Of a DNA stretch of 58,957 nucleotides, positions 22,693-33,564 are shown in pieces. The stretch spans positions 1 through 58,957 of the forward strand of contig JABANP010000323.1 in the NCBI GenBank assembly GCA_013115135.1. The letters are read 5' to 3'. The position numbers and the translations under genes are program-made. This DNA comes from Perkinsus olseni. Its lineage: Eukaryota > Perkinsozoa > Perkinsida > Perkinsidae. Within the stretch, counting starts at the first letter, position 1; each line of letters opens with the position of its first letter. Below the pieces are notes generated by a model. It worked only from the letters and a program-made list of their open reading frames with translations. It was not told the DNA's origin and searched no databases.

Positions 22693-23367
22693 CCGTAGAG
22701 CAAAGAAACGCCGTCGTTATTCATGCGCTCAAATACGTGGAGTTCAAGATGAGAGAATAGATGGGTAGCCTAGATTGGCGCTTATGTTGCCGGTACCCTC
22801 TCTTTCTTCAATCCTAGGTACGGGGATGTCTAACTATGGTGAACTTGATTTACTAGCTCAACCACACTAACGATGTGACACTATCGTGTGTATCGACCAA
22901 TGCATCGAGCATCCTTCGAGAAACATGTTCTCGAGCAGAGTGCTACTTTCCTCCACACCACTGTACCATGGTCTTCTACACGGTGATTCGGTATCGAGTC
23001 CAAGAGCTCGAGATCGGACTTAGAAGGAGTTTGAGAGAGGGACAGCATCGATAGCTAAGCTATAACAGCTTATCTCAGTCTATGAGTTGAACGCATACGC
23101 TCGCCCATCGCTGCATGACGATAGATGAGGTCTGAAGCTACACGACTGGGATCAATGACGTGTGTCGCCAGTTGAGGCAGTTGTGACCATTGTGATGCAG
23201 CTAGAGCAGTGGTCGTCAAGCCGTCACGCATCAACGACGATAGCAGTGCCATCGTTGTTGGGGGATTGGGTTACATGAGACTCATGTAGCCCAGGGTGTC
23301 CTCAGGATGTTTTGCCGATCTGGCTGATTCGGTACGGTAAAAGCGAAAGTGTCAGTTCTCTGCTTCA

Positions 23368-24016
23368 ATGCTCCATCTCGTTGCACTCTCCGCTGCTGCA
23401 CTTGTCATCGCTAGCGTGGCTCAGGATGAACACGCGTGGCTCGTCGCCGAATCAGGGGCCGCGTAAGTGAAAACGAGACCGACTCGACATTCTGCCGGCA
23501 GATTCGATGATTCGTTCGAAGACATGGATGAGGGCGCTATCAGCGGGGTGGCAAACAAGACTGGCCTACCAGGTGACATTGGCTGATTCACTGATCTGCC
23601 GGTTTCGAACGGTGACTTCTAGGGTTCTACGAGCGCCCCACCGGAAAGTGCACTCTATCGGTATTTTATGAAGTTATTGGCTGCCACTGCGGAGAAGATG
23701 AGATCCCGAGAGGAATCGAGGTCTTTTCGTGTTTCGGTTATCTCTCTGAACCTCGTGATGGTTTCAGAACAGCAAAGGTCTGCTCGCTGTCGCCTGCGCC
23801 CCACCATGCGACTACAGGAGGGTGCTCGGACAAGCTGGCGGCTTCAGAGCCCTCAATGGTCGCCCCTTGCTCTCTTGCGCTACGCCTCAATCGTACGGTA
23901 CCGTCTGCTGGGATGGGTCGTGCTTCACCACCCCCAAGGTGATTCGGGGTGACGCCTTGAACGGAAACGTGAGCTGGGGGATGCTTGGGGGACCCAAGTG
24001 GGGTCTGCTTGAATAA
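23368..24016 (+). pseudogene. Cys-rich secreted protein family, copy A
   Basis: Exon 1 (23368-23462) encodes a signal peptide MLHLVALSAAALVIA; exon 2 is 23502-23572 (FDDSFEDMDEGAISG); exon 3 starts at 23623 (YERPTGKCTL, GCHCGEDE). Introns of 39 and 50 nt have GT-AG ends. The conserved second half (CAPPCDYRRVLGQAGG, SYGTVCWDGSCF) ends at 24016 but sits in another frame: at about 23752 this copy has two extra bases (CTCGTGATGG) compared with copy B. Either all copies but B are broken here, or something in the splicing is missed. Mature protein would be about 200 aa, secreted, cysteine-rich, function unknown. Confidence 0.5.
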
Positions 24017-24056
24017 CCGTCTCGTTTCGGGTTGCGCTCAGTTTTATGCCAGGGCC

Positions 24057-24076
24057 TGGCGAGTCGCGAGTCGCGA
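24057..24076. repeat. XnX'nX triplet, decayed first copy
   Basis: X=TCGCGA (first copy TGGCGA), spacers g and g. Repeat unit D at about 32507 lacks it: the aligned stretch is 14 bp shorter there. Confidence 0.8.
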
Positions 24077-24148
24077 CTAACCATCAAGTGTGTAGAAAAA
24101 CGTAATCCTGCGTAAAACGCCGGGTCCGGGATGAAATCATTGTTCGGG

Positions 24149-24168
24149 TTGGGAATCCCAACTTGGGA
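24149..24168. repeat. XnX'nX triplet
   Basis: X=TTGGGA, spacers a and c. Confidence 0.9.
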
Positions 24169-24398
24169 TGGTTCGGGTTATACTCCCGAGCTAGAGAGAG
24201 ATGGAGGCTATTCACTCACTCGGTACTGCTAAGGTCCGGGCAGAGTTAGGGCAGCCCTGGTTCGACTCATGCATGCGTATGTTGCCCCGAGGCGAAGATG
24301 CGGCCAGACGGAGAACCTGTGCACTGTGTTCCGTGGTTCTCAAGTGGATCGAGTTGGAGTGATTGGAGTCTCTCATGCTGCTCGGGACCGCCGCAGAC

Positions 24399-24418
24399 AT
24401 GATCTGATCATGATGATC
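24399..24418. repeat. XnX'nX triplet
   Basis: X=ATGATC, spacers t and g. Confidence 0.9.
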
Positions 24419-24489
24419 ATCGCCTGAAAGCAGACTGTGACGGAGGACCTGTCGTCTAGGCACGCCTTCATTGCAGTCTCAGCAACGGC

Positions 24490-24509
24490 TCGCTGTCAGC
24501 GAATCGCTG
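24490..24509. repeat. XnX'nX triplet
   Basis: X=TCGCTG, spacers t and a. Confidence 0.9.
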
Positions 24510-25318
24510 AGCGCGCTGTCCGCGAAGCTTACATACAACGAGGTCTCGACCGAGCTAGTGGACGACGCTCCATCTTGCGAGAGCATTGAGGAGAGCAAGG
24601 TGTAGCTGTCACCGAGCGACAGCCGGTCTCAGAAAACTCGAATCGAGCCTACCCTTGGGAGAAGTGGGTGGGCCGAGGCGTGGGAACTGAAGTCTTAGAA
24701 CTCCTAAGTTACGAGCCTCGTGTCGTGGCACGTGGAGGAGTGTCTACTCAGGCTGCGTGCGCACGAAGGCGCGTAGAGCGCTGGCGCGATCGTGAGGGTG
24801 TACTCGATGTCATATGGTGCTCACTTCTCGGGCGAGTATTCAACTCTGTCCAATCTCGATTGTTTGATTTCAGTAGATCTCCAGATTTCCAACAACCTCC
24901 ACTTTCGTTCGTTCGATCCCTCATACCTGAAATTAACCTAGGGAGACCTATGCTTCGTGTTGCTCAACAGCTGGTGACACTAGCCTAGAGTAGACGGCAA
25001 GTAGACAGGCGGACGCACCCGTCACAGATCGACGGTCTGAGTACGATTGCCTCTAAGGAGTCATCCTCCTTAAATTAGATATTGCCATTATGAGAGATCG
25101 AACACAGGGCAAGAGCATGTAAGTGACACAGGCGGGCAAATGAGTGAGGAAACCCCACTATCCGACCGAAGATGCGAATACGCCGAAGAAATGGGCGTAG
25201 ATCGCAAAGTGGACACTATGAGGACACCAGGGACAAGGGGATATTGGCGTGACGCCGATGGCGTCGCTGTGACGTCAGATGTCCCATAATCCGTATTTTC
25301 TTTCTCAAAAGTGTGAAC

Positions 25319-26146
25319 ATGCTCTTCTTGATCGACCTCGCTCTCTTCCATATCGTCATTGCGGGCTACACCGATGCCTTCAGGCTGAAGGCTGAAGGTT
25401 TCAGCGGAAATGATACTGTTGCTAACCCAGGCCAGGTTACTGAGCTTCGCTCACTACGTCTACCCATTGCCTACGAGGAACCACCCAACTGCTTACCTCC
25501 AGCTGAAAATTTCCAGGGAAAAAACTATTGCTGGTACCGCCTGGAGGGTGATAGCCAAGTCAATGCCGGCACGCTCATCCCCGGGACCGTAGCCGGTGCT
25601 CTCGGTATCGGGTACGCCACCCTCGAACTCATTACTGTCAATTCGAACCCTTCAGCGAGAGATGTTGGCGTCTGGGCAGAAGGTTTCACCACCTTAGACT
25701 TAACCTTGGACTTCGGGATCAAGCTTTACCTCCTCTTCAACGTTCCAAGATTCTTCAAGGTCGGTGGAGAAGATGCTGGCCAAGCCAAGCAGCTTAAGTT
25801 CCCAGCATCACTGCTTACCGTCGTGGACGTTCCGTGTTGGGGGAGGGTGGCAGCGACAGCCGAGGGGCTTGGCGTTGCAGCTGTGCACAAGACGGATCAA
25901 TATAGTCGTCTCCAGGTACTGCTCAATACGAAAGCCGATAGAGGCTATCAACATTCGAAGATATCCTTGACCGTGGACATCCTCAATAATGGAAAGGGAA
26001 AGTGGAAATTTCAGGCTGTTGTTGATGCAGAAATCAGCGCTTCGGTTCCCGCGGCCGACTCCGAAAGTCTGGGAAATGGCGTTTTTCAGTGTTCTCCAGT
26101 CGACTACTCCTCCCATGGCATCACACTCTACAGTAGCGGAAAGTAA
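25319..26146 (+). CDS. Secreted orphan family S, copy 1 (275 aa)
   Basis: Single exon, ATG at 25319 chosen because it aligns with the starts of the other copies. Signal peptide (LFLIDLALFHIVIAG) then a mature domain with EEPPNCLPPAE, NYCWYRLEGDSQ, AGTLIPGTVAGALG, DVGVWAEG, LDFGIKLYLLFNVPRF, LLTVVDVPCWGRVAA and VDAEISASVP. Alternating hydrophobic strands and glycines suggest an all-beta secreted domain. No family recognised. It carries an insertion LKAEGF near the N-terminus relative to copy 4 (52276), caused by local duplication of CTGAAGG. Possibly an exported effector of a parasite, by inference only. Confidence 0.75.
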   Translation: MLFLIDLALFHIVIAGYTDAFRLKAEGFSGNDTVANPGQVTELRSLRLPIAYEEPPNCLPPAENFQGKNYCWYRLEGDSQVNAGTLIPGTVAGALGIGYATLELITVNSNPSARDVGVWAEGFTTLDLTLDFGIKLYLLFNVPRFFKVGGEDAGQAKQLKFPASLLTVVDVPCWGRVAATAEGLGVAAVHKTDQYSRLQVLLNTKADRGYQHSKISLTVDILNNGKGKWKFQAVVDAEISASVPAADSESLGNGVFQCSPVDYSSHGITLYSSGK

Positions 26147-26372
26147 ACGCCCGAGTTTCATCAGTCTGGATGTATCTGCTCATACCCGGAGGCTCCGGAC
26201 TGAAGAGGAGACCTTTTACCTAACTCCGTCAATTTTACTTCGAACCATGGCGATTCAGTCATCAGCTCACCCTTAGTTATCTGAGGAGTCTCGCTGCCCT
26301 TTTTTGCTATTGTTTTCATTTTTCATGGGCATACGAGCGAATAAGCAGTCACCTTAATATTCATTGGTAAAC

Positions 26373-26392
26373 TCTTGGCTCAAGAGTCGTGA
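26373..26392. repeat. XnX'nX triplet, two mismatches, with empty site
   Basis: X=TCTTGA (copies TCTTGG and TCGTGA), spacers c and g. The homologous place at about 53262 is exactly 14 bp shorter. Confidence 0.75.
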
Positions 26393-26977
26393 GCAACTCT
26401 GTTGGGACTGAACCAGAAGGTTCAAGGGCCTGCAGATTCAGGATGGTCACCGGCGGGCAGCAGTAGTGGTTGTTGTTGTTGTTTTGAAGTTTGGGACGTC
26501 AAGTTCAATTATCGCTAATGTCGTCGTTTCGCCATTATAATATGATGCTCATATAAGTGTCGTTAATGGGTTCTGTTTCACCTGTTAATGCAGATAACTT
26601 ATTTCTCGCTATCCCTTCAAAATTGGATACGAGACTTGCGTTGTATCGCAAGGTATTGAATCCCCTATAAGTGCAAAATCCCACCGTAGCCTGGGCGATT
26701 TGGCGTATTGGGCGTACTGGGATATTTGTTCACTGAATAGATGTATGACTTATCAAGTCCACAACTCACTTATACTTTTACGATTTACCTACACATACGC
26801 TTTAAAATTCTGAATATGGTCCACCGAGGAGGAAAACCCCTACCAAGACTCTTTACTCGTTACGAGTGAATTGTTGATTCGGACGGGAGGAGGCCCTTCC
26901 TTACGGCGAGTTAGTACTCATCAATGAAGTCCCCGGGCTCTTCAATCTTCGTGAATTGGTAGCCATTCTCGGATTCT

Positions 26978-26997
26978 CACTAAGTTAGTGACACTAA
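26978..26997. repeat. XnX'nX triplet
   Basis: X=CACTAA, spacers g and a. Confidence 0.9.
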
Positions 26998-27144
26998 CAA
27001 CGAAGAGCCTGTTAGGGCCTGAAAGTTGGAGGTTGTATCCTGCGTAGCATGAGAGCACATCTCCGTGTGTTGCAGGGCCGTACTCGTTCAGGGCACAGTA
27101 TACGAGTCGAAGACCCGGATATGCTAAGAATTTGTGGAGGGGCG

Positions 27145-27167
27145 TAATACACCCGCCGGGTGTATTA
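27145..27167. repeat. Odd palindrome, 11-bp arms, 1-nt centre
   Basis: TAATACACCCG-c-CGGGTGTATTA, followed by further ACACCCGG copies to 27185. Confidence 0.85.
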
Positions 27168-27365
27168 CACCCGGTGTCACCCGGTGTACAGCTAGGCTTC
27201 AATAGCTTAGCTCAGTGCGTGGGTTGAACGCACACCGTTGCTCATAAGCGCTTGAGGTTAGACGAGGTCCGAAGCTAGACGACTGGAACCTAACATACGT
27301 ATTGCAAGTTAAGGCAGTTGTGACTATGGTGGTGCTGATTAGTCACCAGTAGGGACTCTCTACCG

Positions 27366-27385
27366 TGGGAAGCTCCCACTGGGAA
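27366..27385. repeat. XnX'nX triplet, one mismatch
   Basis: X=TGGGAA (X' reads CTCCCA), spacers g and c. Confidence 0.7.
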
Positions 27386-27412
27386 CACTGTTCCGCGTGA
27401 CGGCTTGGCGGC

Positions 27413-27437
27413 ATCCACTGTTCCCGGAACAGTGGAT
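27413..27437. repeat. Odd palindrome, 12-bp arms, 1-nt centre
   Basis: ATCCACTGTTCC-c-GGAACAGTGGAT in the leader of repeat unit B. Confidence 0.85.
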
Positions 27438-27557
27438 CTCGTCACGCATCGCTGAGCTCCAGCGAATATAGCACTGCGGAGGATGTTCCACTGGCAATGC
27501 CAGGCTGGCATGGTTGAGTCGGTACGGTAAAAGCGAAAGTTTCAGTTCTCTGCTTCA

Positions 27558-28299
27558 ATGCTCCACCTCGTTGCACTCTCCGCTGCTGCACTTGTCATCG
27601 TTAGCCTGGCTGAAGATGAACACGCGCGGCTCGTCCCCAGGTCAGGGATCGCGTAAGTGAAAACGAGACCGACTCGGCATTTTCTCCGCAGATTCGATGA
27701 TTCGTTCGAAGACATGGATGAGGGCGCTATGAGCGGGGTGGCAAACAAATCCGGGCTTCCAGGTGACGCTGACTGATCTACTGTTCTGCCGGTTACGAGC
27801 GGCGTTTCCTAGGGCCCTACGAACGTCCCGCCGGAAAGTGCACACAGACTTCGAGCGGTGCACTGACTGGCTGTCACTGCAAAGAAAATGAGGCCCCGAG
27901 GGGAATTGAGGTGTTTCTGTATTTTGGTCATCTCAGTGACCCTCGATGGTTTCAGAGCACTAAAGGTCCGATCGCGGTCGCCTGCGCTCCGCCATGCGAC
28001 TACAGGAGGGTCCTGAGGACCCGGTCCTCGGACAAGAGGGCGGTTTGAGGGCCCTCAAGGGTCCTCCCATGCTCTCTTGCGTTACTCCCACTCCGTACGG
28101 TACGGTCTGCAGAGATGCGTCGTGCTTCGTCACCCCACATGGAGATGTGAGCCCTGGCGTGCTCGGACTCAGGGCCATCGCCTCGTTGTTAGGACTGCCC
28201 GCCAGGCATGGGACCTTACTCCGTCAGATGAGAGACTGGTCGCGTATGTCTGTACCCCATTTGAGTAACTCCTACTTCAAAGCCAATTATCATTGTTAA
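27558..28299 (+). pseudogene. Cys-rich secreted protein family, copy B, broken by a 14-bp triplet
   Basis: Exon 1 27558-27652 (signal peptide), exon 2 27692-27762, exon 3 from 27813. Unlike its relatives this copy reads through DPRWFQSTKG and CAPPCDYRRVL in one frame. At 28015-28028 it has 14 extra bases that copies A and E lack, making the triplet GGTCCT-g-AGGACC-c-GGTCCT; the frame then ends at a stop 27 nt downstream. Past the insertion, the family frame (MLSCVTPTPYGTVC, SCFVTPHGD) stays open to 28299. The gene is therefore intact apart from one palindromic insertion. Confidence 0.7.
28009..28028. repeat. XnX'nX triplet inside a coding exon
   Basis: X=GGTCCT, spacers g and c. Absent from copies A and E of the same gene (14 bp difference); causes the frameshift in copy B. 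Confidence 0.92.
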
Positions 28300-29136
28300 A
28301 TCCTATCATTATCCGGTTCACGTGCAGCAGCAACGGCCGGGCGATAGCCTATGGGCGATAGGCTCGGCCCTGTACAGGAAGCAAAGTTTAGTTGAATCTC
28401 AGAATGATTCTGAGTTTGAAAGCGGCAGCCATTCTCCCACAGAGGCTGCGTTGGGGACACATGGTTTATCATCTCGAATCCCAACAGGCAGTAAACTGAT
28501 GGCTGTTACCAGCTTTTCAATCACGGCCGTGTGGTTTAGGATTGCGCTCAGTTGAATGCCGGGGGGCTGCAGAAAATGTTCAGCGATTCAGGGACCGTCT
28601 GCATTCGGATCAACTGATCTACTTTACTACCCCCGAGCTAACACACCGGATTAATCTCGGCATATGAACGAAAATCACGCGACGCGGAATACGGGACTTG
28701 AGCTATTCCCTTCTGCGTGAGTGGCGCCCATGAAGCCAGTATTTTCTTTCTTCCATCCTACCAGAATGGATGAAAGAAGATTCTCCTCCCTAGGATGATC
28801 CTAGGTGAGGATAGATGTAACTAGAGTGAACTTGATTTACCAGGTCGACCACACTGCAGGTGCAAAACTATCGTAAGAAATCTACGGCTAAGCTATGATA
28901 GCTCAGCCTACCGGTTGAACGCATACGCTCTTCGCTGAGTGCATGACGCTAGAATAAGTCCGAAGCTAGACGACTAGAACTGTTATTGTGTGTGCCCATG
29001 GCCACTTAGCCAGCCATTTCCCAGTTGAGGTATTACGACCATGCATGTGAGTTCATAGTCCGACGCCCCGTACGACTTGGTGAGGGCTTGCTTCGGCTGT
29101 TCGGACCATTGTGGTGCAGTTTGGCGTCCACCATTC

Positions 29137-29156
29137 AAAGAGACTCTTTGAAAGAG
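29137..29156. repeat. XnX'nX triplet
   Basis: X=AAAGAG, spacers a and g. Confidence 0.9.
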
Positions 29157-29235
29157 TAGATGCCGTCACGCCGGCACGCATCATCGAAGCTAGTACTGGT
29201 ATCGTTGTTTGTGCTCAGCGACTAGGTCGCAGGAA

Positions 29236-29264
29236 GATGTTACGCAGCAGTGCTGCATAACATC
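29236..29264. repeat. Odd palindrome, 14-bp arms with one mismatch
   Basis: GATGTTACGCAGCA-g-TGCTGCATAACATC. Unit D at about 31542 has only the left arm (GATGTTATGCAGCACG), so the inverted arm plus a return copy (AGCAGCA) are extra here, about 25 bp. Confidence 0.8.
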
Positions 29265-29340
29265 AGCAGCAGCACGACTTAAGCCGGTTGGTTGGGTACG
29301 GCAAAGGCATCCGTCAAAGTCGTTTCAGGTTTCTTCTCCA

Positions 29341-30146
29341 ATGCTCCATCTCATTGTACTCTCCGCTGCTGCACTTGTCATCGCTGGCCTGGCTAAGGGA
29401 TGAACACGCGTGGCTCGTCCCCAGCTCAGGAACCGCGTAAGTGAAAACGAGTATCGTTTGGCGAGATCAACTCCACATTTTGTCGGCAGATTCGATGATT
29501 CCTCCGAATACATCGATGAGGGTGGTTTGGGCGGGATGAAAAACGAGTCTGGCCTACCAGGTGGCATTGGCTGAGTCGCTGTTCTACCGGTTGCGAGCGG
29601 TGATTCCTAGGACCGTACGACCGTCCCACCGGAACCTGCGCTCTATCGTCATACGATGTCATTGGCTGCCACTGCAAAAAGAGATGAGGTTCCGCGGGGA
29701 GTTCAGGTGTTTTCGTGTTTCGGTAATCCAAGTGACCCTTGTGATTGTTTCAGAGCCATGAAGGCCTGCTCGCAATCGTTTGCACCCCACCATGCGATAA
29801 CGCCATACCATGCGACTACAGGAGGGTCCTTAAAGTAGCTGGCGGGTTGAGATCCCTCAACGTCCCCTCTACATGGCTCTCTTGCGCTACGCCCGAGCCG
29901 TACGGTACTGTCTGCTGGTGTGGGTCGTGCTTCGTCACCCCACATGGAGATGTGAGCAAGGGGAAGCTTGGACCCAGGGTTATCGTCTCGTTGTCAGGAC
30001 TGCCCGCCAGGCATGCAAGCTTATACCATCGTATTGGAGTCAACTCGTGTATGTATGTACCCCATTTGAATAGCCTCTACCTCGAAGCAGTTTATCATTG
30101 TTATATTCGATCAGTATCTTGTTCAATAGCATCAGCAGCAGGCTGA
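29341..30146 (+). pseudogene. Cys-rich secreted protein family, copy C
   Basis: Signal peptide from ATG 29341 (LHLIVLSAAALVIAG). A one-base insertion at about 29397 (GGCTAAGGGATG against GGCTCAGGATG in copy A) breaks exon 1, and the exon 3 frame change seen in copy A is also present. The Cys-rich part (GLLAIVCTPPCD, PYGTVCWCGSC) is open to 30146. Confidence 0.65.
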
Positions 30147-30715
30147 TAGGCTTTAGCTCGTTCTTTAGTAGGTTGTCAATGCGGCAGTCATTTTTCCACA
30201 GTGGCTGAGTTTGTGGCGAACGGTTAATCGTTGTCAGTGCTGACAGGTAACTCAGTGAGCGTTGATCACTGTGGTCTGATGGATGGCCGATAGCGGGCCC
30301 CACGCACAGGTGGTGTGCGTCACCTGTCTCTCTGTCTATCTTTAACCGCTCAGGCGCTTCGTGCCCTCGCGTGTCGTCGGGGAACGCGTGCTTCGCTCGG
30401 GCCCAGCAATGGCCAGTTTTTTATTCGTACAACTCCCAGTTGTTTAGGCTTCGTTGTCATCGGGCCTATGCCTTGGTAGTCAGTTACTTGGGACTTGACG
30501 GCATCTTCTGAGACTCGCGTTCTTCAGGCGGAGCCCGGTTAAACTCTCACGACCTTCTCTCCAATGTCGGTGGTATAGTTTTGGATTGCGCTCAGTTGGA
30601 TGCCGGGGGGGGCTGCTCAACCCTCAAGTTCGTAGAAAAAAGCAACTGTGTAGCAGCATCGCCTGCAATCGGTATCGAGCCCACGAGCTCGACAAGGTCG
30701 CTCGTGAGATCGGAC

Positions 30716-30735
30716 TCAGGAATCCTGAGTCAGGA
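30716..30735. repeat. XnX'nX triplet
   Basis: X=TCAGGA, spacers a and g. Confidence 0.9.
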
Positions 30736-30990
30736 TGAGTCCGAGAGAGGAACGTAATCTATGGTTAAGCTATGATAGCTTAGTTCAGCCTACCGGTTGA
30801 ACGCATACGCTCTTTGCTGAGTGCATGACGCTAGGTCAAGTCCAAAGCTAGACGACTAAAACTGATGTTGTGAAGAGCCCCTTGCAATTCGGCCAGCAAT
30901 TCGCCAGGTGAGGCTTTTTGACCATGCGCGTGAGTGTTACGACGTGGTTAGACTCTTGCCGACGTGCTCAGCTACGGACTCCCGGTTGCG

Positions 30991-31010
30991 TTCGTAATAC
31001 GAACTTCGTA
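30991..31010. repeat. XnX'nX triplet
   Basis: X=TTCGTA, spacers a and c. Confidence 0.9.
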
Positions 31011-31862
31011 TGCAGTGCAATCCGACTGCATTATAACTCTGTTCAGTGTGGCTACTTGAGACGGAGCTCAAAGAGTGGTAGAATTGGACTCGAGGGGAGT
31101 TCGTAGAAAGCTTATCTCTTTGTGGATTAAGGGGCCCTTAATAACGGCGAACGTATGTTCAATAGCATGACGAGGAATGCACGTGTTTGCTGGGACGAGC
31201 GTACGTATAACGAGCACAGTCGCACAAAGATTAAGCAACGACGCAGTAGCAATGGCTGTGGTTGTCACTATAGTGCACGACGCTTCGTCTAGAAGCATAA
31301 AGTTTGAAGCTTTCCTCACGGGTGCATCGAAAGAGAGAAGCCTCCCTTCCTCCTGGCAGAATCCGTTCCCACATCCGTGGGCTCTGCGTACCACTGTCAC
31401 GCGGTGGTTTGCTGAGGCTGTTCGGACCATTGTGGTGCAGTATGGCTGCCACCATTTAAACAGTCGACGCCGTCAGGCCAGCACGCATCACCAAAGCTAG
31501 CACTGCTATTGTTTTAGGGGCTCAACGATGAGGTCAGAGAAAGATGTTATGCAGCACGACTTACGCTGGTTGGTCCGGTACGGCAGAGTCTTCCGTCGAA
31601 ATCGTTTCAGAACTGTGCTTTGATGTTCCATTTCATTGTACTCTCCGCTGCTGCACTTGTCATCGGTAGCCTGGCTCAGGATGAGCACGCGTGGCTCGTC
31701 CGCAGGTCAGCGACCGCGTAAGCGAAAACCAGACTAACTCGACATTTTCTCGGTAGATTCGATGATTCGTTCGAAGAAATGAATGGCGCTATGGACGAGA
31801 TAGCAAACAAATCTGGCCTACCAGGTGACGCTGGCTGACTTACTAATCTGCCGGTTTGGAGC

Positions 31863-31882
31863 GGTCGTAATCATCGGATGAT
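31863..31882. repeat. XnX'nX triplet, decayed, in intron 2 of copy D
   Basis: Probable X=GGTGAT (GGTCGT-a-ATCATC-g-GATGAT). Copy C intron is 14 bp shorter at this place. Confidence 0.6.
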
Positions 31883-32017
31883 TCCTAGGGCCCTACGAGC
31901 GTCCCACCGGAACGTGCGGTCTGTCGTTATATGATGAAGTTATTGGCTGCTACTGCGGAAGAGATGAGATCCCGTCGGAACTCAGGTGTTTTCGTGTCTC
32001 GGTCATCTCACTGACCC

Positions 32018-32037
32018 TCGCGAATCACGAGTCGTGA
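32018..32037. repeat. XnX'nX triplet, one mismatch, in exon 3 of copy D
   Basis: X=TCGTGA (first copy TCGCGA), spacers a and g. Copy A has a single TCGTGA here. Confidence 0.85.
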
Positions 32038-32906
32038 TGGTCTCAGGACACTAAAGGTCTGCTCGGAGTCGCCTGCGCTCCGCCATGCGACTACAGGAGG
32101 GTCCTCGGACAATGGAATGAAAATGGACGAATGGAAACGTGAGCTCGGACATGCTTGGGGTCAGGGTCACCGTCTCGCTATTAGGACTGCCCGTCAGGCA
32201 TGCAACCTTACTCCATTGAAGGGACGACTACCCGTGTATGTATGTACCCCATTTGAATAGCCTCTCCCTCGAAGCCGTTTATCATTGTTATATTCGATTC
32301 TTATCTTGTTCGACAGCATCGTCAGTAGGCTGGTAGGTTCTGGCCCGTCCTTCAGTAGATTCTCAAAGCGGCAGTCATTCTTTCACAGAGGCTGCGTTTG
32401 TGACAAACGGTTTGTCGTTGCCAGTGCCGACAGGTGGCTCTATGGTTTCAACCGGCTTTCCCAATGTCAGTCCTCTAGCTCCGGATTGCGCTTAGTTGAA
32501 TCCCAGAGCTTCGCGACTAATCATCAAATTCGTGGAAAAACGCCATTCTGCGGGAAAGTGTACGGGATCAGCACTGCGGATTCAAATGCCCACACCACTA
32601 CTCCCGAGCTAGAACGCCCTTTGATTTCTGCCGTGTAATGCGGAATACGAGAGTTCGATCGTCTCACCCAGAATAGGACGCGAGATCCATGGTATTGGTT
32701 ATTGAGATATGAGCAGAAGTATTGACTCGCAATGCTGATCCACGTTTTAGATCAGAGTGTCGCTCAGTGAGTGATCAATTGCTGTCGGTTGTGTTTCTCG
32801 GTGTCGATGAGGAGCGATTTCTGTGGAATAATGAGATCAAGACTTGATCATCAAGTTGTGTTGCCTAAGGAATCTGCACCGTTCCGAACGATCCGCTCGC
32901 CCCGGG

Positions 32907-32926
32907 TATATCTGATATACTATATC
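32907..32926. repeat. XnX'nX triplet
   Basis: X=TATATC, spacers t and c. Confidence 0.9.
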
Positions 32927-33544
32927 AGTAACCGTTCCGAATATGACCGATTCGACTTAACATGTAAAGTATCATAACAATACCTATATCCTATCGAAGT
33001 TTCAGCTCTAAACTCGCGTTAGTTGACGAGAAACGAGAAATTTTAGTATTTGCCTGAAAAAATGCACCCTTCTTAGACAAAGAGCATCAGACCCTGGCGA
33101 AGCGAATTGCTAGCCTAGTCGAAGTCTGTTGCAGGTCTATCCCCACTCCATAAAACACACAGAAACGACAAAAGAGGAAGCTCTTTTTTAGTCAGTGGTT
33201 CCTGGGCAAGAACTGAGTTCTGGCCGATCGTGGGTCACGAGACCCGTCTGTTTAGCTGTGACCAGGTGTCTCGTCACGCACGAGTTGTGAGTATCACCCA
33301 CGTGTCGTTGGTTTTCAGAATAGGTTATCGAACCTGATCCACAAGATGATGATCGAGTTGTTAGCTCTCCCTGTTGTACCTCACTTTGGCTCCAGTGAAG
33401 CAATTGACGTAAGCTTTGCCTCTTCAGGTCGCCTGTCGATTGATCCACTAGTATGGCCGAGCTCCTACACGTGCCCTCCATTTGCTGGAGCTCAACAATT
33501 GAAAACGTGCTCCGCTCCACCGGGAGCAAAGCGTGCTTCCACAA

Positions 33545-33564
33545 AGCCTGGCAGGCTTAGCCTG
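33545..33564. repeat. XnX'nX triplet
   Basis: X=AGCCTG, spacers g and t. A diverged version persists in R4 copy 2 at about 51250, so it predates that duplication. Confidence 0.9.

Larger units (their letters stand above)
21716..22984. other. Intergenic region with palindromes
   Basis: No gene recognised. It holds a perfect 24-bp palindrome at 22409-22432 and a triplet at 22673; both are dense in local direct copies of the same sequence. Confidence 0.4.
22985..24170 (+). repeat. Cys-rich gene repeat unit, copy A
   Basis: Dispersed repeat containing one copy of the cysteine-rich secreted gene plus about 380 bp of conserved upstream sequence (anchors GAACGCATACGCTC, CGGTACGG). Related units lie at 27190, 28860, 30690 and 56830. 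Confidence 0.7.
24171..26900 (+). repeat. Segmental repeat S, copy 1
   Basis: About 2.7 kb including the secreted gene at 25319 and its flanks. Closest relative is 51640-53860 on the same strand; a third copy is at about 42970-44190, and an inverted one at 37783-39130. Shared anchors include CTCAACAGCTGGTGACACTA upstream and TTGCGTTGTATCGCAAG downstream. Confidence 0.75.
27190..28560 (+). repeat. Cys-rich gene repeat unit, copy B
   Basis: Same unit as at 22985. In this copy the leader carries a 12-bp-arm palindrome (27413-27437) that the other units lack at that place. Confidence 0.65.
28860..30290 (+). repeat. Cys-rich gene repeat unit, copy C
   Basis: Same unit as at 22985; contains triplet 29137 and the 14-bp-arm hairpin at 29236. 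Confidence 0.65.
31623..32240 (+). pseudogene. Cys-rich secreted protein family, copy D
   Basis: Starts with the signal peptide exon at 31623 (FHFIVLSAAALVIG). It carries two decayed triplets, one in intron 2 (31863) and one in exon 3 (32018), both shared with copy E. It has also lost most of the cysteine-rich half: the sequence jumps from GGTCCTCGGACAA at about 32110 to the segment near 32150 that lies some 150 bp further on in copy E. Confidence 0.65.
30690..32640 (+). repeat. Cys-rich gene repeat unit, copy D
   Basis: Same unit as at 22985, with an extra segment 31020-31330 that recurs in part at 56195-56250 (CAGTGTGGCT, GCTCAAAGAGTGGTA). Confidence 0.6.
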
